Assembly: GCA_016702555.1 (NCBI GenBank)
Contig: JADJDV010000007.1
Span: forward strand, 1-64,000
Reading direction: 5' to 3'
Origin: Burkholderiales bacterium
Lineage (GTDB): Bacteria; Pseudomonadota; Gammaproteobacteria; Burkholderiales; Burkholderiaceae_C
DNA length: 64,000 nucleotides
In this document: positions 10,264 to 18,232 of the stretch, one piece after another
How positions within the stretch are numbered: position 1 is the first letter of the stretch
How the letters are laid out: the number at the start of each line of letters is the position of its first letter
Position numbers and translations under genes: made by a program
The notes under the pieces: generated by a model
The model's database searches: none
What the model saw: the letters and a program-made list of their open reading frames with translations, nothing else
What the model was told of the DNA's origin: nothing

Positions 10264-10968
10264 ATGAACAGCTTGCTCGACCACCCCATCACCCGCAAAT
10301 GGCCCGCCAAGCATCCGGAGCGGCTGCAACTGTATTCGCTGGCCACGCCCAACGGCGTCAAGGCCTCGATCATGCTGGAGGAGATCGGCCTGCCCTACGA
10401 GGCGCACCGCGTCAGCTTCGACACGCAGGACCAGCTCACGCCCGAATTCCTGGCGCTCAACCCCAACAACAAGATCCCCGCCATCCTCGATCCGGATGGC
10501 CCGGGCGGCCAGCCGCTGGCGCTGTTCGAATCCGGCGCCATCCTGATCTATCTGGCCGAGAAGAGCGGCCAGCTGCTGCCGCAAGACCCGGCCGCGCGCT
10601 ACCACGCGCTGCAATGGCTGATGTTCCAGATGGGCGGCGTCGGCCCCATGTTCGGCCAGCTCGGCTTCTTCCACAAGTTCGCCGGCAAGGCGTACGAAGA
10701 CAAGCGCCCGCGCGACCGCTACGTGGCCGAAAGCGCACGCCTGCTCGGCGTGCTGGACGGCCACCTGACCGGCCGCGCGTGGATGCTGGGCGACGACTAC
10801 AGCATCGCCGACATCGCCATCTTCCCGTGGGTGCGCAACCTGGTCGGCTTCTATGAAGCGGGCGAGCTGGTGCAGTTCGACCGCTTCACCGAAGTGCAGC
10901 GCGTGCTGGATGCCTTCGTCGCGCGCCCGGCGGTGCAGCGCGGATTGGCGGTGCCGCCCACATCCTGA
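10264..10968 (+). CDS. glutathione S-transferase family protein
   Basis: The 234-residue protein has a thioredoxin-fold N-domain (LQLYSLATPNGVKASIMLEE.., NPNNKIPAILD, ALFESGAILIYLAEK) and an all-helical C-domain (GRAWMLGDDYSIADIAIFPW). The TPNGVK active-site region and ESGAIL glutathione-binding motif resemble Nu-class proteins such as YfcG/YghU, which act as glutathione-dependent disulfide reductases; that function is inferred. Spacing and promoter are unremarkable. Confidence 0.85.
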   Translation: MNSLLDHPITRKWPAKHPERLQLYSLATPNGVKASIMLEEIGLPYEAHRVSFDTQDQLTPEFLALNPNNKIPAILDPDGPGGQPLALFESGAILIYLAEKSGQLLPQDPAARYHALQWLMFQMGGVGPMFGQLGFFHKFAGKAYEDKRPRDRYVAESARLLGVLDGHLTGRAWMLGDDYSIADIAIFPWVRNLVGFYEAGELVQFDRFTEVQRVLDAFVARPAVQRGLAVPPTS

Positions 10969-11037
10969 CCCCGCCTCACGCCCGGCGGCGCCGTATCATG
11001 CGCATGCGTCGGCGCGATCCATCGGGCCCACGTCAAG

Positions 11038-11187
11038 CGTTCTCAGGGCGGGGTGAAAGTCCCCACCGGCGGTATCTGCGTCGAAAGAAGCAGCAGCCCG
11101 CGAGCGCTCCGGCGGCTTGTCTGTCGGAGGTCAGCAGACCTGGTGCGATGCCAGGGCCGACGGTCACAGTCCGGATGAAAGAGAGCG
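11038..11187 (+). promoter_or_regulatory. FMN riboswitch (RFN element)
   Basis: The RFN core is clear: GGGGTGAAAGTCCCCACCGG, then AGCCCGCGAGCGC, the CAGACCTGGTGCGATGCCAG hairpin, GGGCCGACGGTCACAGTC and CGGATGAAAGAGAGC. It precedes the lumazine synthase gene by about 115 bases, so FMN binding should repress riboflavin synthesis. No T-rich terminator follows, so control may act on translation initiation near AAAGGAGC. It fills most of the gap between the GST gene and ribH. Confidence 0.95.
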
Positions 11188-11302
11188 TGCGAGGCCGCGT
11201 GGCGGCGTTGCGGCGTGTGCTTTCCTGGCAACTGCCGCGCGCCGGCGGTGCGGGCTCGCGTGCGCCCTGATTCCTGGTCCTTGCACTTCAAAGGAGCTTT
11301 CC

Positions 11303-11785
11303 ATGAATCAGTCCATGCCTTCCCTTGCTTCCTCTGCCACGCCGCGCATCGCCTTCATCCGCGCCGGCTGGCACGCTGACATCGTGCAGCGGGCGCACGA
11401 TGGCTTCACGGCCGAATGCGCGCGCCTGTGGCCCGGTGCGCCGCCCGACATCCACGTGCACGTGGTGCCCGGCGCGTTCGAGATTCCGCTGCTCGCGCAC
11501 ACCCTGGCGCGGCGCGGCGGTGTGCACGCCATCGTCGCCTGCGCGCTGGTGGTCGATGGCGGCATCTATCGCCACGACTTCGTCGCCCACGCCGTCGTGG
11601 GCGGCCTGATGCGCGTGCAACTCGATACCGGCGTGCCGGTGTTCTCGGTGGTGCTGACGCCCAAGGACTTTCACGAACACGCCACGCACCGCGACTTCTT
11701 CAGCCAGCACTTCGTCACCAAGGGCGCCGAGGCTGCGCGCGCCGTGGCGCAGACGCTGGCGGCGCACGCGGCGCTGGCAACCTGA
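11303..11785 (+). CDS. ribH: 6,7-dimethyl-8-ribityllumazine synthase, RibH2-like
   Basis: The 160-residue enzyme condenses 5-amino-6-ribitylamino-uracil with 3,4-dihydroxy-2-butanone 4-phosphate to lumazine in riboflavin synthesis. Recognisable parts are PRIAFIRAGWHADIV, HVVPGAFEIPLLAHTLAR and the phosphate-site loop VVLTPKDFHEHATHRDFF. This last motif resembles type II (RibH2, decameric) enzymes of Brucella more than the icosahedral RibH1. The ATG at 11303 follows AAGGAGC. The gene is alone behind the FMN riboswitch; a second, housekeeping ribH elsewhere would fit the RibH2 pattern but is not visible here. Confidence 0.9.
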   Translation: MNQSMPSLASSATPRIAFIRAGWHADIVQRAHDGFTAECARLWPGAPPDIHVHVVPGAFEIPLLAHTLARRGGVHAIVACALVVDGGIYRHDFVAHAVVGGLMRVQLDTGVPVFSVVLTPKDFHEHATHRDFFSQHFVTKGAEAARAVAQTLAAHAALAT

Positions 11786-11802
11786 AAAAGCCGTGGAGCG
11801 CC

Positions 11803-11828
11803 AAGCCTCGCACCGTGCGAGGCTTTTT
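11803..11828 (+). terminator. Terminator after ribH
   Basis: AGCCTCGCA pairs with TGCGAGGCT around CCG, followed by TTTT. It starts 18 bases after the ribH stop and ends just before the MerR gene. Confidence 0.85.
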
Positions 11829-11842
11829 ACAGTGGGGCCACC

Positions 11843-12259
11843 ATGCGGATTTCGGAACTTGCCCAGACCACCGGCCTGTCGCTGCACCGGCTGCGGCGCT
11901 ATGCCGACGCCGGCCTGCTGCTGGCGGAGCGCGGGCCGGGCAACTACCGCCAGTTCAATGCGCAGGCGGTGCGCGACGCCCGCTTCATCGCCATGGGGCG
12001 CGACATCGGCTTCTCGCTCGCCGAGCTGGCCGAACTGCTGCCGCGCTACCGCGCCCGCACGCTCACCATCGACGAGATGGTCGGGCATCTGCAGGAGCGC
12101 ATGGCAGAGGTCGATGCAGTGATCGCCGAGCAGCAGGCGCTGCGCGGGCGGCTGCAGGACCACGTCGCATGGTTCGAGGAACGGCGCCAGCGCGCGGCCC
12201 AGAAAGCCGCCGCCCCGCCGTCCGTGTTTGAACGCCATCGCAGGAAAAATGGACCTTGA
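11843..12259 (+). CDS. MerR-family transcriptional regulator
   Basis: A 138-residue regulator with an N-terminal MerR helix-turn-helix (MRISELAQTTGLSLHRLRRY, then the wing region GPGNYRQFNAQAV) and a C-terminal coiled coil (MVGHLQERMAEVDAVIAEQQ) for dimerisation. No cysteine pair for metal sensing is present, so it is not a classical metal sensor. It overlaps the following thioesterase fragment by four bases (TTGA), implying translational coupling and local regulation of that gene. Confidence 0.85.
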   Translation: MRISELAQTTGLSLHRLRRYADAGLLLAERGPGNYRQFNAQAVRDARFIAMGRDIGFSLAELAELLPRYRARTLTIDEMVGHLQERMAEVDAVIAEQQALRGRLQDHVAWFEERRQRAAQKAAAPPSVFERHRRKNGP

Positions 12260-12510
12260 ACGCCACCACCCCTCACCACCTGGACACCGTGCGCACCCGC
12301 GTGCTCGCCATGCCCATGGCGCAAACGCTGGAGCTGGCCTTTGACGCCCTGGCGCCGGGCGAAGTCACGCTCAGCGCGCCGATTCAGCCCAGCTGGTGCT
12401 TTGCCCCCGGCCAGTTGCAGGCCACGGCCATGTTTGCGCTCGCCGATTTCGCCGCCGTGTCAGCCGCAGCCACGCTGCTGGGCACGGCGCGCAACTTCGG
12501 GCCGCGCTGA
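12256..12510 (+). pseudogene. Truncated PaaI-like hotdog thioesterase
   Basis: Eighty-four residues remain of a PaaI/DUF4442-type hotdog thioesterase: MAQTLELAFDALAPGEVTLS and the helix-bearing QLQATAMFALADFAAVSAAA are recognisable. The frame then stops after ARNFGPR, about 55 residues short of the family length, and the missing C-terminal strands are not found in another frame before the next gene. It starts with TTG overlapping the MerR stop. The fold is probably incomplete, so I treat it as a remnant; a short functional variant cannot be excluded. Confidence 0.6.
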
Positions 12511-12520
12511 CCGGCGGCGC

Positions 12521-13042
12521 TTACAGCGTCAGCTCGCCATCCACCCCACCATCGTCCATCTTGCTGCCGGTGATGGCCGTGAGCGTCATCTTGGCCATGG
12601 CGATCACCTTGCCGGACTTGGTTTCCCAGTAGTGACCGCGCTCGGGCTTGACGCTGATGACCGTGACGCGCGGGTCGTCCTTGCCGTCGAACCAGGCCTT
12701 GGCAAACGCCGTCCAGTACTTGTCGATGGTGGCTTTGTCGGTGTGGATGCTGGCCTGGCCCGACAGGCTCAGGTAGCTCGACTTGTCGTCGTTCTGGAAG
12801 GTGAGGATGACGCGCGGGTCACGCGCGATGTCGCGGTTCTTCTCGCTCTCGCTGGAGCTGATGAACCAGACCGTGCCGTCGTCGTCCACTTCCTGAATCG
12901 CCATCGGCCGCGTGTCGCCTGGAAACTGCGTCACGTCGGTCGAGAACATGCAGGTGCGCGTATCGCCCGCAATGTCCTTGATCTTCTTGCCGGCGTCGGC
13001 GCCGGCGAGGTCCTGACGGGGTTGGTGGTCCATGTCGGCCAT
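12521..13042 (-). CDS. pyridoxamine 5'-phosphate oxidase-related general stress protein
   Basis: The 173-residue protein has the split-barrel flavin-binding fold of the general stress protein 26 family (RTCMFSTDVTQFPGDTRPMA, VWFISSSESEKNRDIARDPR, YLSLSGQASIHTDKATIDKY). These proteins bind FMN or FAD and are linked to stress responses; no reaction can be named. A GGAG precedes the ATG at a good distance. It converges on the truncated thioesterase with only 10 bases between. Confidence 0.85.
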   Translation of the reverse strand: MADMDHQPRQDLAGADAGKKIKDIAGDTRTCMFSTDVTQFPGDTRPMAIQEVDDDGTVWFISSSESEKNRDIARDPRVILTFQNDDKSSYLSLSGQASIHTDKATIDKYWTAFAKAWFDGKDDPRVTVISVKPERGHYWETKSGKVIAMAKMTLTAITGSKMDDGGVDGELTL

Positions 13043-13144
13043 GCTGATCTCCAGTGGTTTGCAAAAGGAACAGCTTGGCCGATGCCGCAGCGCCGCGCTG
13101 TCGGACAGCGGCGTGCGGCATCGTGGGCAGGCAGGGCGTGGCGC

Positions 13145-13909
13145 TTAAGCCGGCACGCCGGCCAGAAACTTCTCGATCGCCGTCGCCAGGATGATGGGCG
13201 TCTCGTCCATCGGGTAGTGGCCGGCGTTGCGCAGCACCTGCAGCTCGGCGTGCGGGTAGTGCTGCATCCAGGTGGCGCGGCAGGTCTCCTCGCCCAGCGC
13301 CGGATCGTGCTCGCCCGGCAGCACCAGCACCGGCAGCTTCTGGTCCTGCACCTGGTCGACGAAGCTGGCCTTGGCCCAGGAGTTCAGGTAGGCGGCCACC
13401 GCCTCGTCGTCGGAATGCGCCTTCGTGCTGGCCACCATGGCGTCGAGCCAGGTGCCGGTGAGGCGGTTGCCGGTGGTGAAGTCGAGAATGTTGCGGCGCG
13501 CCTGACCGTCGCTGCCGGCGGCGCTGAACAGCTGCCAGCCCTGCTCGTCAAACGGCACGCCGGCGGCCGATACCGGTGTCAGTGCGACCAGGGCGCGCAC
13601 GCGGTCGGGCGCGGCCACCAGCACCTGCTGGATCGACACCCCGCCCATCGAGTGGCCGATGAGCGAAAAGCGCCGCCAGCCCAGCGAGTCGGCCAGCGCC
13701 AGCGCGTCCTGCGCGATCTGCTCGACGGTGTAGGGGCCGCCCTGGCCCTTCATGCCGCCGTAGCCGCGCTGGTCCATGAAGGCGTAGCTGAAATCCTGGC
13801 CGTTCAGGTGCTGGGTGAACGGCCCCCAGCCGTGGGCATGGCCGAACCAGCCGTGCAGGCCGATGACCTTGTGCGGACCGTTGCCGATGACGAGGTGGGT
13901 GTTGGGCAT
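13145..13909 (-). CDS. alpha/beta hydrolase
   Basis: A 254-residue alpha/beta-fold hydrolase with the oxyanion region VIGLHGWFGHAHGW, nucleophile elbow GHSMGG (Ser87), the acid region LPVLVLPGEHDPALG and the catalytic His in RNAGHYPMDE. I chose the ATG at 13909 because GGAG precedes it; an upstream start at 13939 would add ten residues. The substrate is unknown. It is transcribed in the same direction as the stress-protein gene downstream, about 100 bases away. Confidence 0.85.
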   Translation of the reverse strand: MPNTHLVIGNGPHKVIGLHGWFGHAHGWGPFTQHLNGQDFSYAFMDQRGYGGMKGQGGPYTVEQIAQDALALADSLGWRRFSLIGHSMGGVSIQQVLVAAPDRVRALVALTPVSAAGVPFDEQGWQLFSAAGSDGQARRNILDFTTGNRLTGTWLDAMVASTKAHSDDEAVAAYLNSWAKASFVDQVQDQKLPVLVLPGEHDPALGEETCRATWMQHYPHAELQVLRNAGHYPMDETPIILATAIEKFLAGVPA

Positions 13910-13994
13910 GGTGTGTCTCCTTTGTGTCATGACCCTCACGATGCGTGATGGCTACCGGAAACATGATACGCAGGCTGGGCGCCTGGCGGCCGGT

Positions 13995-14600
13995 TCAGCG
14001 CAAGCCCTGCGGCAGCATCTCGACGCTGAGGCCCTCGCGCGTCACCTGCAGCGTGCCCACCCTCAGGCCCAGGTTGCGCGCCAGCTCCAGCTGTTCGGGC
14101 GGAAAGCGGTAGATCACCAGATCGGCCAGCAACTGCTCGGCGATGCGCGGCGCGTATTGCGCCACCAGTTGCTGCTGCGCGCGCGGCAACTGGTCGACGC
14201 TGAGCCGGTTCACGCGCGCGTCGGCCATGCGGATGGCGCCGGCTTGGGCGTCGAAGCGCAGGCCGTAGTCCAGGTCCAGCCCGCCGGTGAAGCGGCGGCG
14301 CCCGATGCGCTCGGTCAGCACCAAATCGAACGCCGTGGCGAGCCGGTTGCTGGCCGGCAGCAGGCTGAGGCGGGGCGACTGCAGGCTCAGATCCACCAGT
14401 CCCGAGAAGCTGCGTGTGTACGGAAACTGGCGCGCCACCATCTCGTTCAGGCGCTGCTGTGTCAGCAACTGGGTGCGCACGCCGCCGCCGCTGCCGGCGG
14501 CGCAGGCCTGCAGGCTCGGCAGCAAGGCGGCGATCAGGCCGCCGAGGGCCAGTGCGTGGCAGCGGCGGCGGGCGAGTGACGCAGGCAAAGCGCTTGGCAT
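13995..14600 (-). CDS. DUF1439 family lipoprotein
   Basis: The 201-residue protein begins with a lipoprotein signal (hydrophobic stretch ending LLPSLQAC, Cys33 as lipidation site), followed by a DUF1439/YceB-like domain (LLTQQRLNEMVARQFPYTRS, LDYGLRFDAQAGAIRMADAR). It should be anchored to a periplasmic membrane face. The function of the family is unknown, with a lipid-binding fold suggested for relatives. It lies downstream of the RcnB-like gene on the same strand. Confidence 0.75.
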   Translation of the reverse strand: MPSALPASLARRRCHALALGGLIAALLPSLQACAAGSGGGVRTQLLTQQRLNEMVARQFPYTRSFSGLVDLSLQSPRLSLLPASNRLATAFDLVLTERIGRRRFTGGLDLDYGLRFDAQAGAIRMADARVNRLSVDQLPRAQQQLVAQYAPRIAEQLLADLVIYRFPPEQLELARNLGLRVGTLQVTREGLSVEMLPQGLR

Positions 14601-14652
14601 GGTGTACGTGAGACGTGTGTGGCCGACTCTACACCGGCGGGTCTCGGCGCGG

Positions 14653-15279
14653 TCAGAGCATCCGGCCCAGGTCGGTGATGGCATCGACCACCATGCGCGA
14701 GCCGATCGCCAGCAGCAGGATGTCGTTGGCCACCCGCACGTAGCGGTAACCGGCCGGCGGCGTGCCCAGTTGCACCAGCACCGGTTGCGGCACCGGGTAA
14801 TACACCACGCCGCTCGGCAGGGCGTGGCCGACGCGCCATTTCTTGGCCTGGCCGGGCGGCATGCAGCCGTTGTTCTTCTTCGCCAGGCCCGGCGGGCAGT
14901 GGCCGGTGCGGTACTGATCGCCGTACCACTGGTGCACATGGCGGCGCTGGCCGTCGTTGAAGTAGCTGCCGGGCTGCACGACGATCACTGGCGCACGCCG
15001 GTCGCGCGCTTCACGCGGGGCGCGATCGCGCCGCTCGCTCGGGTGGCGGCGTTTGTCGTCGTCGCGGTCCCAGCGCGGGTCGTGGCGCGGGCGCTCGGCG
15101 CGCTGGCTGCGGCGTTCGTCCGCCTTCTTCATCTGGCCGGGCGGGCCGGCGCCCTGGCCCTTGCCGCCACCGGCCCACTCGGGCTTCTCGGCCCAGGCGC
15201 CGCCGCTGCCGAGGACGGCGATCAGCGCGGCGGCCAGCAGGTGAACGAGTCCTTGTCGGGGTCGGTGCATCAGGATCAT
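14653..15279 (-). CDS. RcnB/CigR-like periplasmic protein
   Basis: This 208-residue protein has a signal peptide (cleavage near GAWA-EKP), a long basic, low-complexity stretch (about residues 40-100, rich in Arg, Asp and Lys) and a C-terminal RcnB-type domain (PPGLAKKNNGCMPPGQAKKW, then YRYVRVANDILLLAIGSRMV). RcnB proteins influence nickel/cobalt homeostasis and the related CigR is an envelope regulator; the role here is not determined. The start at ATG 15279 follows GGAG; an in-frame ATG ten codons upstream is less likely. Confidence 0.75.
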   Translation of the reverse strand: MILMHRPRQGLVHLLAAALIAVLGSGGAWAEKPEWAGGGKGQGAGPPGQMKKADERRSQRAERPRHDPRWDRDDDKRRHPSERRDRAPREARDRRAPVIVVQPGSYFNDGQRRHVHQWYGDQYRTGHCPPGLAKKNNGCMPPGQAKKWRVGHALPSGVVYYPVPQPVLVQLGTPPAGYRYVRVANDILLLAIGSRMVVDAITDLGRML

Positions 15280-15305
15280 CTTGCGGTCTCCTTGTTCAAG
15301 CGGTT

Positions 15306-16466
15306 TCACGGAAAGTTGATGTCGGTCTGCACGTTGTCACCGGCCTGCAGCAGCGGCAGCTCGACGGTCTTGTCGGCAAAGCCTTCCAGGCTGGCGCGCA
15401 GATCGTAGCGGCCGGCGGCGCTGGCATCGGGCGCGAAGCTCAACGCCGTCGGCGGCGCAGCGTAGCGGGCCACCAGCGGGGCGGCGGTGGGCAGGGCGAA
15501 GCCGTAGGCGCCGCTCTCGCCGTCGACGTAGCGTCCGACGACTTCGATGTTCGGTCCGCCAGTGAGCGGCTGCATCGCCCGCATCAGCGTGTTCACCGGC
15601 GCCGTGCCATGCACCATGGCCAGGGGCGAGGGCGGCAGTCCGATGGGCGCGCCAAGCGGCGTGACGGTGTCGGTGCTGACGGGCACGTTCTTGACCACCA
15701 GGGTGGTGCGGCCGGGCGCGGTGAACACGACCGAGTAATTGCCCGCCGGCGCCGGCTGCAGCAGGAAGCGGCCGCTGGCGTCGGGCACCGTGGTACGCAC
15801 CACCACGCCGTCCTGCTGCAGCGACACCAGGGCGCCAGCGTGGTACAGCGCGGCATCGATCGCGCCGCCCACGCCGGAGATCAGGCGCGGGATGACGCTG
15901 ACCACCGGCTTCAGCAGATACTGGCCTGACTTGCCAGCCGTCACCACCGACTTGCAGGCATCGAAGTCGAGCACGAAATCGGCCATCTGATTGGCGGCGA
16001 TGTCGATGTGCGTGTTCATCTTCACGCCCGACTGCTGGCCACTCGGCGTCTTCAGCGCCACTTCGTCAGCGCCGCTCGGCACCACCGAATTGGCCAGCGG
16101 CGCGTTGCCGCCATTGGCGGCCAGCACCAGGCGCAGCTGGCTGTACTTGCCGGCGGGCAGCGGCCATTGGCCGAGCTCCTGCATCACGCCGTTGGTCAGA
16201 TCGAGCAGGTTCAGCCGTCGGGGTGGGTCCAGCACCAGCTCCGACCAGCCGACGGCGTTCACGCCCGCGCTGGCGCTGTTGTGCACGCGCACGCGCTCGA
16301 CCGTGACGTTGACGGCGTCAAAGCCGCAGGCCGGCGCGTCGGTCATGGACAACCGCAGCGTACCCTGGCCGCTGGCGTCGTCGTCGCCGCCACCGCAGGC
16401 CGCCAGTGCCGCCAGCGCAGTGGCGCTCAGCAGCAGCTTGAAGGAAGAGGAGGAATGGATCGGCAT
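15306..16466 (-). CDS. DUF4382 domain lipoprotein
   Basis: The 386-residue secreted lipoprotein has a signal ending ALAALAAC (Cys24), then a DUF4382 domain (GTLRLSMTDAPACGFDAVNV to about residue 200) and a carboxypeptidase-regulatory-like beta-sandwich (VPDASGRFLLQPAPAGNYSV). Such proteins are predicted surface or periplasmic beta proteins of unknown function. I chose the ATG at 16466 because the signal sequence begins there. The gene stops 26 bases upstream of the RcnB-like gene, so the three envelope genes (DUF4382, RcnB-like, DUF1439) may form a unit. Confidence 0.8.
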   Translation of the reverse strand: MPIHSSSSFKLLLSATALAALAACGGGDDDASGQGTLRLSMTDAPACGFDAVNVTVERVRVHNSASAGVNAVGWSELVLDPPRRLNLLDLTNGVMQELGQWPLPAGKYSQLRLVLAANGGNAPLANSVVPSGADEVALKTPSGQQSGVKMNTHIDIAANQMADFVLDFDACKSVVTAGKSGQYLLKPVVSVIPRLISGVGGAIDAALYHAGALVSLQQDGVVVRTTVPDASGRFLLQPAPAGNYSVVFTAPGRTTLVVKNVPVSTDTVTPLGAPIGLPPSPLAMVHGTAPVNTLMRAMQPLTGGPNIEVVGRYVDGESGAYGFALPTAAPLVARYAAPPTALSFAPDASAAGRYDLRASLEGFADKTVELPLLQAGDNVQTDINFP

Positions 16467-16686
16467 GGCTTCGTGTCCTTGATGGATGAGGCGCCGCCGC
16501 GTGGGTTGACGGGTGTCGGGCAACGGCGCCTGTGGCAGGTCGGTGCGGCCGGAACCGGCCGCACCTTGGTCGATCACCTTAGGCAAGGCGCTTCATGTCA
16601 TCCGTAGGACAGCAGCGCGTCAGGCAGCGCGCTCGTGCAAGCGATGTCAGCAGAGGTTACGGCGCCCAGCCGTGGGCAGGCTGGCT

Positions 16687-17535
16687 TCAGCGCGTGGCGG
16701 CCCGCGCCGCGCGCAGCCAGCCAAGGCCGCGCGAGGTGCCGCCCGGCTCGCCGCCGTGGCGCGGCCGGTATTCGCAGCCGACCCAGCCTTGCCAGCCGCA
16801 GGCGGCGGCGACTTCGTCGATGACGCGGAACAGGTAGGCGTAATTCAGTTCGCCGATGTCGGGCTCGTGCCGCTCGGGCACGCCGGCGATCTGCAGGTGG
16901 GCGACGCGCCCGCTGGGCAGGTAATGGCGCAGCTTGGTCGCCACGTCGCCTTCCATGATCTGGCAGTGGTAGAGGTCGAACTGCACCTTCAGGTTGGGCG
17001 CGCCCACCGCCTGCACGATGGCGTGCGCCTGCTGCTGCGTATTCAGCAGGTAGCCCGGCATGTCGCGCGCGTTGATGGGCTCGATCAGCAACTCGCGCCC
17101 GGCGCGGGCGGCTTCGGCGGCGGCCCAGCGCAGGTTGTCGCGGTACACCGCGAGTGCCGCCTCGGGCGCGGTGTGCCCATCCGGCAAGCCGGCCATGCAG
17201 TGGATGCGCGGGCAGTCCAGCGCCTCGGCATAGCGCAGCGCCAGTTGCACGCCGGCGCGGAACTCGGCCTCGCGGCCGGGCAGGCCAGCGCTGCCGCGCA
17301 CGCCGGCGGCCCAGGCGGCGTCGATGCTGGCGGCGTCCGCGCCGCCCGGTGGCGCGTTGAACAGCACCTGCCGCAGGCCGTTGCCGTCCAGCCGCGCACG
17401 CAGTTCGCGCGCCTCGCAAGCGTACGGAAACAGGTACTCGACCGCCTCGAAGCCGTCGCGCGCCGCCGCCTCGAAGCGATCGAGAAAAGGCAGCTCGGGG
17501 TACATCAGGCTCAGGTTGGCGGCGAAGCGGGGCAT
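16687..17535 (-). CDS. otnI: 2-oxo-tetronate isomerase / hydroxypyruvate isomerase family
   Basis: A 282-residue TIM-barrel isomerase of the Hyi/OtnI family. Motifs include FAANLSLMYPELPFLDRFEA, PGREAEFRAGVQLALRYAEA, LLIEPINARDMPGYLLNT and FDLYHCQIMEGD, whose Glu and His side chains bind the metal. Because the gene follows a class II aldolase and a DUF1537 kinase, the 2-oxo-tetronate isomerase role is favoured over glyoxylate-pathway hydroxypyruvate isomerase. It is the last gene of the operon, 28 bases after otnC. The start at 17535 follows the family N-terminus MPRFAANLSL. Confidence 0.85.
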   Translation of the reverse strand: MPRFAANLSLMYPELPFLDRFEAAARDGFEAVEYLFPYACEARELRARLDGNGLRQVLFNAPPGGADAASIDAAWAAGVRGSAGLPGREAEFRAGVQLALRYAEALDCPRIHCMAGLPDGHTAPEAALAVYRDNLRWAAAEAARAGRELLIEPINARDMPGYLLNTQQQAHAIVQAVGAPNLKVQFDLYHCQIMEGDVATKLRHYLPSGRVAHLQIAGVPERHEPDIGELNYAYLFRVIDEVAAACGWQGWVGCEYRPRHGGEPGGTSRGLGWLRAARAATR

Positions 17536-17563
17536 GGCGATGGCATTGAAAAAGGTGAGGGTG

Positions 17564-18232
17564 TTACCAGCGCGCGCCGAAGTGCTGGCGCAGTTCGTCA
17601 ATCCGCGCCTCGTCCAGCGGCTTGGCATCGGCCGCGCCCAGCAGCATCAGGCGCGCGGTTTCTTCCAGTTCTTCCAGCACCGCCATGGCGGCGGCGGGCG
17701 ATTCGTGCCAGCAGTTTGGGCCCAGGCGCGCCAGCATCGCGGCGCGGATCGGCGCGCCGCGCCGGCCCCAGTCCTCGATTTGCCGCGCCACCCGATCGGC
17801 CGCCGCCGGATCGCCGGGGCGGTGGTAGGCGATCAGCGGCACATGGCCGACCTTCATGACGAAGTAGGGCGTGATCGGCGGCAGCAACTCGGCCTGGCCC
17901 TCGCGGCGCAGGCTGAGCGCCACGCTGTGCGTGCTGTGGGTGTGGATGACGCAGGCGGTGCGCGCGTCGAAGGCGCGCGCGGCGGCGTAGATGCGCGCGT
18001 GCAACGCGATGGTCTTGCTGGCGCGGTCGCCGCTGATCTGCTGGCCGTCGGCGTCCAGCCGCGCCAGCCGGGCGGGATCGAGAAAGCCCAGACAGGCATC
18101 GGTCGGCGTGATCAGAAAGCCGCCGTCCTCCAGCCGCACGCTGATGTTGCCCGCCGTGGCGTGCACGTAGCCGCGCGCGAACAGGCTGGCGCCGATGCGG
18201 CAGATCTCCTCGCGGGCCTGGGTTTCGGTCAT
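17564..18232 (-). CDS. otnC: class II aldolase, 3-oxo-tetronate 4-phosphate decarboxylase
   Basis: The 222-residue enzyme belongs to the zinc class II aldolase/adducin family. It has the phosphate-loop region HATAGNISVRLEDGGFLITP and zinc ligands in CVIHTHSTHSVALSLRR. In the acid-sugar pathway described by Zhang and co-workers it cleaves phosphorylated 3-oxo-tetronate to dihydroxyacetone phosphate and CO2. Its start overlaps the otnK stop by four bases (ATGA), so the two are translationally coupled. Specificity is inferred from context. Confidence 0.85.
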   Translation of the reverse strand: MTETQAREEICRIGASLFARGYVHATAGNISVRLEDGGFLITPTDACLGFLDPARLARLDADGQQISGDRASKTIALHARIYAAARAFDARTACVIHTHSTHSVALSLRREGQAELLPPITPYFVMKVGHVPLIAYHRPGDPAAADRVARQIEDWGRRGAPIRAAMLARLGPNCWHESPAAAMAVLEELEETARLMLLGAADAKPLDEARIDELRQHFGARW

